This document shows, in pieces, positions 25,280 to 32,659 of a stretch of 32,778 nt of DNA (the first letter of the stretch is position 1; each line of letters begins with the position of its first letter). Both the position numbers and the translations under genes were made by a program. Where the stretch lies: contig JAPSFM010000054.1 in assembly GCA_035063885.1 (NCBI GenBank), forward strand, positions 1 through 32,778, read 5' to 3'. The DNA is from CAADGY01 sp900696665 (GTDB lineage Bacteria; Acidobacteriota; Terriglobia; Bryobacterales; Bryobacteraceae). The notes below the pieces were generated by a model. The model was given only the letters and a program-made list of their open reading frames with translations, did not search any database and had not been told where the DNA came from.

Positions 25280-26449
25280 TCATTTATAGGCCGCCACTCC
25301 CGTGACCCGTTCTCCAATCACGAGCGCATGGATATGGTCCGTCCCCTCATATGTTTTGACTGTTTCGAGATTGCACAGATGGCGCATGAGGGGGTATTCG
25401 TCCATTATGCCATTGGCGCCCAGCAGATCACGGCTCAGGCGGGCGCAATCAAGCGCGATGGCGACATTGTTCCGCTTGAGCATCGAGACATGCGCAGCCT
25501 CGGCTTTTCCACCATCCTTCAGCCTGCCGACATGCAGTGCAAGCAGTTGCGCCTTGGTGATTTCGGTGATCATCCAGGCGAGCTTTTCCTGGACGAGTTG
25601 ATGCGAGGCGATGGGGCGGCCGTCAAACTGCTTCCGTGTGAGCGAGTAGCGGCGGGCGGTCTCATAGCAATCCATCGCCGCGCCGATGACACCCCATCCG
25701 ATGCCGTAACGGGCTTGCGTAAGACAACTCAAGGCCGCCTTCAAACCTTTGGCGCCCGGCAGCATGTTATCGAGCGGGATGCGGCAATCCTGAAAGGAGA
25801 GGCTCGATGTGACCGAAGCGCGCATCGAAAGCTTGCCGTGGATATCCGCCGTGGAATAGCCGGCCGTGCCCTTTTCCACAAGGAAGCCGCGAATCCCCTC
25901 GTCCGTCCGTGCCCAGACCACCGCGATGTGCGCCTGCGATCCGTTGGTAATCCAGGTCTTCTCTCCGTTCAACACCCAACAATCCCCGGCTCGGGTGGCT
26001 TTCGTGGTCATCCCGCCCGGATTCGATCCGAATCCCGGTTCGGTGAGACCGAAACAGCCGATGGCTTCGCCCGCTTGCAGCTTTGGCAACCAGGTTTGTT
26101 TCTGCTGCTCGCTGCCATAAGTAAGGATCGGGTACATCACGAGCGCTCCCTGAACAGAAACGAAGCTGCGCAAGCCGGAGTCACCGCGTTCGAGTTCCTG
26201 CATGATGAGGCCGTATTGTACGTTGTTCATTCCGGCGCAGCCGTAGTCCTCCAGGTTGGCGCCCAGGAAGCCGAGCCCGGCCATCTCGGGAATGAGTTCC
26301 TCCGGGAAGCGGCCGTCGCGGTAACAGTCGCGCACCAGTGGAATTACACGCTCATCCACAAACTGCCGGGCCGTCTGGCGAACCAGCAACTCTTCCTCGC
26401 TAAACAACGAGTCAATAAGGAGATAATCCACACCGGCAAACCGGGCCAT
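25280..26449 (-). CDS. Glutaryl-CoA dehydrogenase-like acyl-CoA dehydrogenase
   Basis: A 389-residue flavoenzyme of the acyl-CoA dehydrogenase family. It matches glutaryl-CoA dehydrogenases closely: the substrate-carboxylate-binding pair Arg94-Ser95 (LRSFVSVQ), CFGLTEPGFGSNPGGM near 132, WITNGSQAHIAVVWA near 166, RYGIGWGVIGA near 247, and the catalytic base Glu368 in TYEGTDHIHAL. Glutaryl-CoA dehydrogenase oxidises and decarboxylates glutaryl-CoA to crotonyl-CoA in lysine and tryptophan breakdown. No other gene of that pathway is nearby; instead it heads the minus-strand set with the ABC transporter and AttH-like gene. The ATG at 26449 lacks a ribosome-binding site, but an extended -10 (TGGGATAAT) sits nine bases upstream. 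Confidence 0.87.
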   Translation of the reverse strand: MARFAGVDYLLIDSLFSEEELLVRQTARQFVDERVIPLVRDCYRDGRFPEELIPEMAGLGFLGANLEDYGCAGMNNVQYGLIMQELERGDSGLRSFVSVQGALVMYPILTYGSEQQKQTWLPKLQAGEAIGCFGLTEPGFGSNPGGMTTKATRAGDCWVLNGEKTWITNGSQAHIAVVWARTDEGIRGFLVEKGTAGYSTADIHGKLSMRASVTSSLSFQDCRIPLDNMLPGAKGLKAALSCLTQARYGIGWGVIGAAMDCYETARRYSLTRKQFDGRPIASHQLVQEKLAWMITEITKAQLLALHVGRLKDGGKAEAAHVSMLKRNNVAIALDCARLSRDLLGANGIMDEYPLMRHLCNLETVKTYEGTDHIHALVIGERVTGVAAYK

Positions 26450-26458
26450 AACAGTGCA

Positions 26459-26467
26459 ATTATCCCA
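26459..26467 (-). promoter_or_regulatory. Extended -10 promoter of the dehydrogenase/ABC/AttH gene set
   Basis: On the minus strand TGG followed by GATAAT (26467-26459) forms an extended -10 ending nine bases before the ATG at 26449. With no ribosome-binding site in between, the message would be leaderless or nearly so. No -35 match is obvious. Confidence 0.35.
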
Positions 26468-26536
26468 CCTGCGAACTTTCCACCGCTTGCCGCACCTTAG
26501 AACTAGAGGATACCTATCAGCGCCGGGACACAGACT

Positions 26537-28540
26537 ATGTTCTTTCGCGTGCTATTGCTGACAGCACTGTGCCCGGCTCTTCTGTTTCCAGCCGATACAC
26601 TGGGCCAGGCCTACGAAGCGCTCCGGAACCGCGAGTACGCGAAAGCGATCGCGCTGTTCGAGACGGCGGTTCAGGAAGACCCCGGCCGTGCGGCGGTTCG
26701 CAAGGATCTTGCCTACACCTATCTGAAGATCGGTGAAAACGAACTGGCGCGCGCCCAGTTCGCTGAAGCGATGAAGATCGATGCTTCGGACTATCATGTA
26801 GCGCTCGAATACGCTTTCCTTTGTTACGAAACCAAGCGGCAGGCGGATGCCCGGCGGGTTTTCGATCACGTGCGCAAAAATGGCGACGCCGCCTCGCGAG
26901 CCACGGCCGAACAGGCTTTTCAAAACATCGACCGGCCTCTCGCCGAGGGCATCGCGCGTTGGGAAAAAGCCCTGGAGCTGTCGCCCGACAACTTCAGCGC
27001 GCATCGCGAGTTGGCGGAAATGGCGGAGCAGCGCGATGAACCGGTCCTGGCCGCCGAACATTTTGAAAAAGCGTGGCGGCTACGCCCGGACCAGCGGTCT
27101 TTGATGCTGGCTTTGGGGCGCGTCTGGAAACAGACAGGCCGCGTGGAGGAGGCAAACGCGCTGTTGCTGGCCGCTTCGAGAGGCGCTGAGCCCCGAACCG
27201 CAGAAGCCGCCCGGGAGTTGCTGCCTGCCCGCTATCCGTATGTCTACGAGTTCCGGAGGGCTCTCACTTTCGATCCGAAAAATGTGGAACTGCGGCGCGA
27301 ACTGGCTTACCTCCTGCTCGAAATGGGAGAAAAATCGCAAGCCGAAGAGGAGTTTGACGCCATTGTCAAAACGGCTCCCGGGGACCTTCTTTCCTCCGCG
27401 CAGCTTGGGTTCCTGCGGTTGCAGCGTGGTGATTCCGAATCAGCCATGCCGCTGCTCGACAAGGTTCTCAAGAACGCGGAGGAGGAACTGGCGGACCGTG
27501 TCCGCATGATGCTGAAGCTTCCGCAGACGTTGCGCCACCGCGCGGAGACTCCGAAACGTAAGATCTCGATTGAGGCCAAAATCATGGGCGAGCGCAGCTA
27601 TGAGGCAGGCTATCTCAAGGATGCGCTGAAGTACCTGAAAATCGCCAACGAAAACGACCCGCTCGATTTTTCGGTGATGCTGAAACTGGGATGGGCGAAC
27701 AACCTGCTGCATCAGGATAAAGAGGCTTTGCAGTGGTTCAGCCTGGCGCGCAGCAGCCCCGACCCTGCCATCTCGGCGGAAGCGCGGCGCGCGCACGATA
27801 ACCTGCGGCCCGCCCTGGCGCGTGTGCGAACGACTGCCTGGCTCTTTCCTATGTACTCCTCGCGGTGGCGGGATCTTTTCTCGTACGGCCAGATCAAGAC
27901 CGGCGTGCGCTTGGGGGAGCTTCCGTTCCGGCCGTATCTTTCCACCCGGTTCATTGGGGACACGCGGCGCACGACGGGCGGCATCGCACCGCAGTACCTG
28001 TCGGAAAGCTCTTTCATTGTTGGCGTCGGCGTGGCGACCAATACCTGGCACGGCGCCTTAGCCTGGGCCGAAGCCGGCACCGCTGTGAGCTATCTCTCAG
28101 GGCGCAAAGACACCCGCGGCAGGTTTCTGCCGGACTACCGCGGAGGCATAGCGTTCGGGCGGGGCTTTGGCATGCCCATTGGTGGTGAATCTCACGGCGC
28201 TTTCTTTGAAACCAACGAAGACGCCGTCTTTGTCAGCCGGTTCAACAACGACATGCTGTTCTATACACAGAACCGCGCGGGTTACACTCTGCCGGCGCTC
28301 GGAGCTTTGCGCGTTCAGCTTTACTGGAACGCCAACCTGACCGCTGACGTACGCCGCCAGCACTGGGCCAACTTCGCTGAAACCGGTCCTGGGCTGCGCT
28401 TTCGCTTCGACTGGATGCCAGAGTCACTTGTATTCTCGACCGGCATGCTGCGCGGTTTTTACATGATGCGGGAAGGCAACCCGCACGGATCGCATTTCAC
28501 CGATTTCCGGGCAGGATTCTGGTATGCGTTTACCCGATAG
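26537..28540 (+). CDS. TPR-repeat protein with C-terminal outer-membrane beta-barrel (NfrA/PgaA-like architecture)
   Basis: A 667-residue exported protein (signal MFFRVLLLTALCPALLFPA). Residues about 20-420 contain repeated TPR helices, for example LGQAYEALRNREYAKAIALF, AVRKDLAYTYLKIGENELA, NVELRRELAYLLLEMGEKSQ and LKLGWANNLLHQDKEALQWF. From about 430 the sequence turns into alternating amphipathic beta-strands (TTAWLFPMYSSRWRDLFSYG, then RPYLSTRFIGDT) to the end (FRAGFWYAFTR), as in an outer-membrane barrel. This TPR-then-barrel order is that of PgaA and NfrA, which export or handle exopolysaccharide. No polysaccharide synthase is nearby. The last 17 bases overlap the next gene. The start has only a weak GGGA upstream. 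Confidence 0.72.
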   Translation: MFFRVLLLTALCPALLFPADTLGQAYEALRNREYAKAIALFETAVQEDPGRAAVRKDLAYTYLKIGENELARAQFAEAMKIDASDYHVALEYAFLCYETKRQADARRVFDHVRKNGDAASRATAEQAFQNIDRPLAEGIARWEKALELSPDNFSAHRELAEMAEQRDEPVLAAEHFEKAWRLRPDQRSLMLALGRVWKQTGRVEEANALLLAASRGAEPRTAEAARELLPARYPYVYEFRRALTFDPKNVELRRELAYLLLEMGEKSQAEEEFDAIVKTAPGDLLSSAQLGFLRLQRGDSESAMPLLDKVLKNAEEELADRVRMMLKLPQTLRHRAETPKRKISIEAKIMGERSYEAGYLKDALKYLKIANENDPLDFSVMLKLGWANNLLHQDKEALQWFSLARSSPDPAISAEARRAHDNLRPALARVRTTAWLFPMYSSRWRDLFSYGQIKTGVRLGELPFRPYLSTRFIGDTRRTTGGIAPQYLSESSFIVGVGVATNTWHGALAWAEAGTAVSYLSGRKDTRGRFLPDYRGGIAFGRGFGMPIGGESHGAFFETNEDAVFVSRFNNDMLFYTQNRAGYTLPALGALRVQLYWNANLTADVRRQHWANFAETGPGLRFRFDWMPESLVFSTGMLRGFYMMREGNPHGSHFTDFRAGFWYAFTR

Positions 28541-30629
28541 GTACACAAAGCCGCTCCCTCATGATCGCGGCTCTGTAACCGGGCCGCGCGCATCGGCGAG
28601 CGGCATTCGATCCGCCACCAAATTGCTGGCTGTGCTGATGCTGGCCGCGACCACATGGGCCGCCGAAAGCGTTCGTTACTTTCAGGTTGTGGGAGATGAT
28701 CCCGGCCCCTGGCCGTCTATTCTGGCAGCCATTGGATTGCAGCCCGGGGGAACCGGCATAAGGCGCGTTTACGTTATACCTCCCGGCGAGACACCGGAAA
28801 TTCAGCCCTGGATGGAACGTATCGACCAGGGAGCCATCGTCGTCATTGAAGGCGCGTCCGATTTTGCTGCCTCGTTGGGAATCCGTCCGGGCAGCAGCAA
28901 AGTACGAATCAGAAATGCCCAGGATCTTCGGGCGCCGCGGATGCCTATCATCTGGGAACACTCGCTCGACCTGCCGGTGTTCGAGGCGCCGGAAGCGGCG
29001 ACTGTATTCGTGCGTGAGCGATGGAGCGGCGCTCCACTGATGCTCGGCATACGGCGCGGCCAAGGCGCCATACTCTGGGTCGCCGCAAGTCCGGGAAAGA
29101 ACGGGCACGAACGCTTTCCTTACATCCCACAGGCATTAATGGACCTCGGCCTCGACCCTCCACTGCGCTCTTCGCGATTGTGGGCGTTCTTCGACGCATC
29201 CTACCGTCTTCGAGTAGATCTTGATTACTTCGCGCAGCAGTGGAGGCGTGCCGGAATTGCCGGACTTCACGTTGCGGCATGGCATTACTTCGAACCCGAC
29301 GCCGAACGGGATGCTTATCTGGCAAGGCTGATCGAAGCCTGTCACCGGAATGGAATCGTCGTCTACGCGTGGCTCGAGCTGCCACATGTCAGCGAGCAGT
29401 TCTGGAACCGCCATCCGGAATGGCGGGAGAAGACTGCCCTGCTCCAGGATGCACATCTTGACTGGCGCAAGCTCATGAACATGCAGAACCGGGAGTGCTT
29501 CCGCGAAGTGGCCGCGGGCGTGCGCGAGTTGATCTCCCGGTTTGACTGGGATGGCATCAACCTGGCGGAACTCTATTTTGAATCGCTCGAAGGCATCGGC
29601 AATCCCGCACGGTTCACGCCGATGAACGACGACGTCCGGCAGCGGTTCCAGCGCAAACACGGCACGGACCCGATCGCCTTATTCCGCGAAAAACCCGACC
29701 CGTCCCTCCAGCGCAAATTTCTGGAGTTCCGGGCGGGCCTCGCGCAGGAGATGCAGGAGGAATGGGTCATTGTTCTCCAATCGTCCCGGCAGGCGAAGCC
29801 GCACCTCGCCTTGACGCTGACGCATGTCGACGACCGGTTTGACACGCGGATGCGCGATTCGATCGGCGCGGACGCCGCGCGGCTCATGCCGATGCTGGAG
29901 CGCAACGACATGACCTTCCTCATCGAAGATCCCGCCACAGTGTGGCACCTCGGGCCCCAACGTTATCGTGAAATCTGGCTGAAGTACGGCGCCATCACAA
30001 CGCGCCGGGACAAGCTCGGTATCGACATCAACGTGGTGGAGCGGTATCAGGACGTCTACCCTACCAAGCAGCAGACCGGGACGGAATTGTTCCAACTTGT
30101 CCATCTCTGCTCCGGAGTGTTTCCCCGCGTGGCATTGTACTTCGAGAAATCCATATTGCCTCAGGATGTACCGCTGCTTGCCTCCGCGGCCGCGCACGTA
30201 AAACGGCTGGATCAGGCGGAGTCGAAGCTGGTGGTGGATTCCCATTATGGCATCGGCATTCCGTGGAACGGCGGGGCGCTGGTGGACGGCAAACCTTGGC
30301 CCGCTCTTAGCGACGATACTTTGTGGCTGCCGCCGGGATCTCACACGGTCGAATCCGGCCCGGCTGCGGCCCCGGTCCGGCTTCTGGATTTCAATGGAGG
30401 GCTGCTGACAGCCGTTGCGATGCGAAACGGCGTGGAGTTCAGCTATAACTCGGACACGCGAGCCATTGCGGTTCTGGACAGCGCACCGGCGCTGGTGCAA
30501 GTGGATGGCGCGCCGCACGCAACACCGGCTCCCGCCAACAACGGACGGTATGTTCTGATACTGCCGCGCGGACAGCACATCGTGACGGTACATTCCGCAC
30601 CGGTGCTCTCCCAGCGGCTGGAACCGTAA
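28524..30629 (+). CDS. Predicted secreted TIM-barrel hydrolase-like protein paired with the TPR-barrel gene
   Basis: Up to 701 residues. No family is firmly recognised. The centre looks like a glycosyl-hydrolase-like TIM barrel: LRVDLDYFAQQWRRAGIAGL near residue 233, HVAAWHYFEPD, ACHRNGIVVYAWLELPHVSE near 273, FDWDGINLAELYFES near 339, and LALTLTHVDD near 425. The C-terminal part is beta-rich. This resembles the hydrolase half of PgaB or related GHL families, but no deacetylase domain is present. The start is problematic. From ATG 28524 the first 28 residues are encoded partly by a repeat-like sequence and precede the signal peptide; reading from ATT at 28605 gives a textbook signal (MRSATKLLAVLMLAATTWA). 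The true start is therefore unsure. Confidence 0.65.
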   Translation: MRLPDRYTKPLPHDRGSVTGPRASASGIRSATKLLAVLMLAATTWAAESVRYFQVVGDDPGPWPSILAAIGLQPGGTGIRRVYVIPPGETPEIQPWMERIDQGAIVVIEGASDFAASLGIRPGSSKVRIRNAQDLRAPRMPIIWEHSLDLPVFEAPEAATVFVRERWSGAPLMLGIRRGQGAILWVAASPGKNGHERFPYIPQALMDLGLDPPLRSSRLWAFFDASYRLRVDLDYFAQQWRRAGIAGLHVAAWHYFEPDAERDAYLARLIEACHRNGIVVYAWLELPHVSEQFWNRHPEWREKTALLQDAHLDWRKLMNMQNRECFREVAAGVRELISRFDWDGINLAELYFESLEGIGNPARFTPMNDDVRQRFQRKHGTDPIALFREKPDPSLQRKFLEFRAGLAQEMQEEWVIVLQSSRQAKPHLALTLTHVDDRFDTRMRDSIGADAARLMPMLERNDMTFLIEDPATVWHLGPQRYREIWLKYGAITTRRDKLGIDINVVERYQDVYPTKQQTGTELFQLVHLCSGVFPRVALYFEKSILPQDVPLLASAAAHVKRLDQAESKLVVDSHYGIGIPWNGGALVDGKPWPALSDDTLWLPPGSHTVESGPAAAPVRLLDFNGGLLTAVAMRNGVEFSYNSDTRAIAVLDSAPALVQVDGAPHATPAPANNGRYVLILPRGQHIVTVHSAPVLSQRLEP
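28549..28574. repeat. REP-like half-element inside the apparent 5' end of a gene
   Basis: CCGCTCCCTCATGATCGCGG followed by CTCTGT reads, on the other strand, as an arm starting ACAGAGCCGCGA, similar to the right arm of the palindrome at 10202-10226 (GAGCCGCGA, then a purine-rich stretch ending AGCGG). I recall this pattern as a common dispersed sequence in Solibacter-like genomes; that is memory, not a search. Confidence 0.45.
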
Positions 30630-30640
30630 GTCTTCTGATG

Positions 30641-31417
30641 TCAGATGGTCATTGCGCCGTAACCGCCGTCCACGCGCAGAATAGACCCAGTGACGAACGA
30701 AGACGCCTTTTCAGAGGCCAGGTATACGGCGGCTCCCACAAGTTCGCTGGATTCCCCGAAACGGTTCATCGGTGTGTGGTTCAGGATCTGTTGAGTTCTT
30801 TCCGCCGTCAGGAGTTTGCGATTTTGCTCGGCCGGGAAGAAGCCCGGAAGAATGGCATTCACGCGTACGCGATAGGGAGCAAACTCCCGCGCAAGGAACT
30901 GCGTAATCTGATTCACACCGCCCTTTGCCACACTATAGGTGAAGACCTTCGACAGGGGCGGACCGGACGACGCGGAGGAGATGTTGATGATCGATCCTCC
31001 ATTGCCGGATTCAACCATGGCCTTGCCGAAGATCTGGCAAGCGATGAACACACTCTTCAGGTCGACGTCCAGAATGCGGTGCCACTCCTCCTCCGTGATC
31101 TCGAAGAAAGGAGTGCCGGAGTTGATGCCGGCGGCATTGACTAAAATGTCTACTCGTCCGAACTCGGCCAGGATCCGGTCTAGCGCGGTACCCAAGTCTT
31201 CCTTTTTTGTGGCATCCACCTGCACAGCCAGTGCACGGCGCCCGAGGGCGCGGATGGCCGTGGCGCGGGCTTCAGCACCCGCGGGATTGTAATCGAGGAT
31301 GGCGATATCGGCGCCGGCTCGTGCAAGGCCCATGGCCATCTCTCCGGCCAGGACACCGCCACCGCCGACAACAGCGGCTACCTTGCCGGCGAGCGAAAAA
31401 AGATCGTTATCATTCAT
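30641..31417 (-). CDS. Short-chain dehydrogenase/reductase, D-mannonate oxidoreductase-like
   Basis: A classical SDR of 258 residues. The nucleotide-binding motif reads VGGGGVLAG at 17-25, with valine in place of the usual threonine. Asp42 at the end of strand 2 (AILDYN) suggests NAD(H). NAAG is at 94-97 and the catalytic Ser148, Tyr161 and Lys165 (YSVAK) are present. PGFFPAEQNRKLL, NHTPMNRFGESSEL and FVTGSILRVDGG resemble SDRs annotated as D-mannonate oxidoreductases (fructuronate reductases), suggesting uronate metabolism, but neighbouring uronate genes are absent. The ATG at 31417 gives the usual family N-terminus (NDLFSLAGK); an ATG at 31444 would add nine residues. It converges on the hydrolase-like gene with an 11-base gap. 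Confidence 0.85.
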   Translation of the reverse strand: MNDNDLFSLAGKVAAVVGGGGVLAGEMAMGLARAGADIAILDYNPAGAEARATAIRALGRRALAVQVDATKKEDLGTALDRILAEFGRVDILVNAAGINSGTPFFEITEEEWHRILDVDLKSVFIACQIFGKAMVESGNGGSIINISSASSGPPLSKVFTYSVAKGGVNQITQFLAREFAPYRVRVNAILPGFFPAEQNRKLLTAERTQQILNHTPMNRFGESSELVGAAVYLASEKASSFVTGSILRVDGGYGAMTI

Positions 31418-31547
31418 CTCGGAACTCACTCTCTTTTGTACCATGAGTGTTCCAGGGGCCTATTCCTACGGGTTATATGCCATCTCGAAAACTGGTACGA
31501 ATGCTCGGGGCAGGCACAAAAATCCAGCCGGAAAAGTCCAAATCCTG

Positions 31548-31556
31548 TGACATAAT
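31548..31556 (+). promoter_or_regulatory. Extended -10 promoter of the small coiled-coil gene
   Basis: TGA followed by CATAAT (31548-31556) fits an extended -10 element. Transcription would start near 31563, giving a leader of about 20 bases that contains the GGAG ahead of the ATG at 31583. No -35 is apparent. The rest of the divergent spacer 31445-31547 shows nothing else. Confidence 0.4.
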
Positions 31557-31582
31557 CAGCAGTGCACGCGACGGAGTCGCGC

Positions 31583-31828
31583 ATGGATCTGTATAAGACA
31601 ATTCGGGACCTTTACGAAGAGAAGAAGCGGCTGGACGACCTGATTTCCTCCCTTGAAGGTATGCTGCTATCGGACAGGCCGGGAACAGCGTCGAAGCCAA
31701 GGCGGCGCGGTAGAAAGGCAATGTCGCCGGAAGAGCGGCAGGCGGTCTCCGATCGGATGCGGAAGTATTGGGCCGGCCGGAGGAAGGAAAGCATGCCGGA
31801 AAACAACCTTGAACCTACTGGTTCTTGA
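31583..31828 (+). CDS. Small coiled-coil protein with basic AT-hook-like tail
   Basis: An 81-residue protein. The ATG at 31583 is preceded by GGAG at a suitable distance; a GTG at 31562 is in frame but lies at the predicted transcription start. Residues 1-30 (DLYKTIRDLYEEKKRLDDLI) form a heptad-like amphipathic helix suited to oligomerisation. A flexible link leads to a basic segment, KPRRRGRKAMSPEERQAVSD, then RMRKYWAGRRKE. RRRGRK resembles the minor-groove-binding RGR core of AT-hooks and H-NS tails. DNA binding or nucleoid structuring is inference. The last 14 bases overlap the end of the methyltransferase gene on the other strand. Confidence 0.65.
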   Translation: MDLYKTIRDLYEEKKRLDDLISSLEGMLLSDRPGTASKPRRRGRKAMSPEERQAVSDRMRKYWAGRRKESMPENNLEPTGS

Positions 31829-32486
31829 AAAACCAGAGCCAGAAATACTGCTCGCCGGCACCGTGCCTATGCCGGGGCTCGAACCCGCAGCGGATGGCCA
31901 TGTCCACCGCCTGCTCATCAGAAAAGGGAACGCCCAGCCAGGTGTCGCCGGGGTCGGTCTCGAGCGTCGCATCCCCTTGCACCTGAAACTTGAACAAGGC
32001 GCCCGGCCGGAGCAAGCGGTGTACTTCGCGTATGTAGTTCTCGATCACCTCACGGCTCGGAATGTGCTGGAACACGATTGCCGAGAATGCAAAATCGAAG
32101 TCCGTTCCGTGAATCACTGTCAGATCGGCGCCGTTGTTCTGATAGACAAAGGCATTCGGCCGGTCCTGAAGCGACTGCCGGGCCAGTTTCACCATCTCGC
32201 CGCTGACATCGACGGCGTGGACCTCGCCGAACACACCGGCTAGCGCGCGGGTGATCCGTCCGGCGCCGCAACCGATCTCGAGTACCTTCATCTTGCGAGG
32301 TTCTTTCCCCTGGCAGATGTTGATCATATCGTTCAGGATCTGCTCGGCAACAGTCTTCTCGCCCGATTGGAAGAATTCATCGTCGGACCAGTCCGTTTTG
32401 GCGGTGTTGACATAATATCGTGCGTTCTCCCGGGCCCGTTCGTCCCAATCGCGCCGCATCTTCTCGAGTTGCTCTTCCAGCGTCAT
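31815..32486 (-). CDS. Class I SAM-dependent methyltransferase
   Basis: A 223-residue protein with a Rossmann-type methyltransferase domain. Motif I VLEIGCGAGRITRAL begins at 68, the acidic residue after strand 2 is Asp93 (VHAVDVSGEMV), then FDFAFSAIVFQHIPS and HRLLRPGALFKFQVQGD follow, as in the Methyltransf_11/25 group. A charged helical N-terminus (EEQLEKMRRDWDERARENAR) precedes it; this WDERA-type start is often seen in small-molecule methyltransferases. The substrate is unknown. The ATG at 32486 has no ribosome-binding site; TACAAT on the minus strand at 32503-32498 lies 11 bases upstream, again suggesting a near-leaderless message. It diverges from the tRNA gene. Confidence 0.85.
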   Translation of the reverse strand: MTLEEQLEKMRRDWDERARENARYYVNTAKTDWSDDEFFQSGEKTVAEQILNDMINICQGKEPRKMKVLEIGCGAGRITRALAGVFGEVHAVDVSGEMVKLARQSLQDRPNAFVYQNNGADLTVIHGTDFDFAFSAIVFQHIPSREVIENYIREVHRLLRPGALFKFQVQGDATLETDPGDTWLGVPFSDEQAVDMAIRCGFEPRHRHGAGEQYFWLWFFKNQ

Positions 32487-32546
32487 TTATTGTAAATATT
32501 GTAGCTTTTTCCGTTGCGCCAGCCGGACTCCAGCACGCTAAACCCG

Positions 32547-32555
32547 TGCTATATT
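32547..32555 (+). promoter_or_regulatory. Extended -10 promoter of tRNA-Ala
   Basis: TGC followed by TATATT at 32547-32555 forms an extended -10 about 20 bases upstream of the mature tRNA 5' end at 32575. A TTGCGC at 32514 is too far away to be a normal -35. Confidence 0.45.
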
Positions 32556-32574
32556 TGGAATGAATCCTACGAGT

Positions 32575-32650
32575 GGGCGGCTAGCTCAGTTGGGAGAGCA
32601 CGGCGTTCGCAACGCCGGGGTCGTGGGTTCGAGTCCCATGCCGTCCACCA
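32575..32650 (+). tRNA. tRNA-Ala (anticodon CGC)
   Basis: The 76-base gene folds fully: acceptor stem GGGCGGC/GCCGTCC, D arm GCTC/GAGC, anticodon stem CGGCG/CGCCG with loop TTCGCAA, and T arm GTGGG/CCCAT with loop TTCGAGT. The anticodon CGC lies at 32608-32610 and reads GCG. The third acceptor pair is G-U, the identity element of alanine tRNAs. The discriminator is A and the 3' CCA is encoded. Confidence 0.96.
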
Positions 32651-32659
32651 ATCAACGCA

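Noticed and set aside
25238..26500. A 420-codon open frame on the plus strand
   Set aside because: It is antisense to the glutaryl-CoA dehydrogenase-like gene, whose sequence is conserved along its full length.
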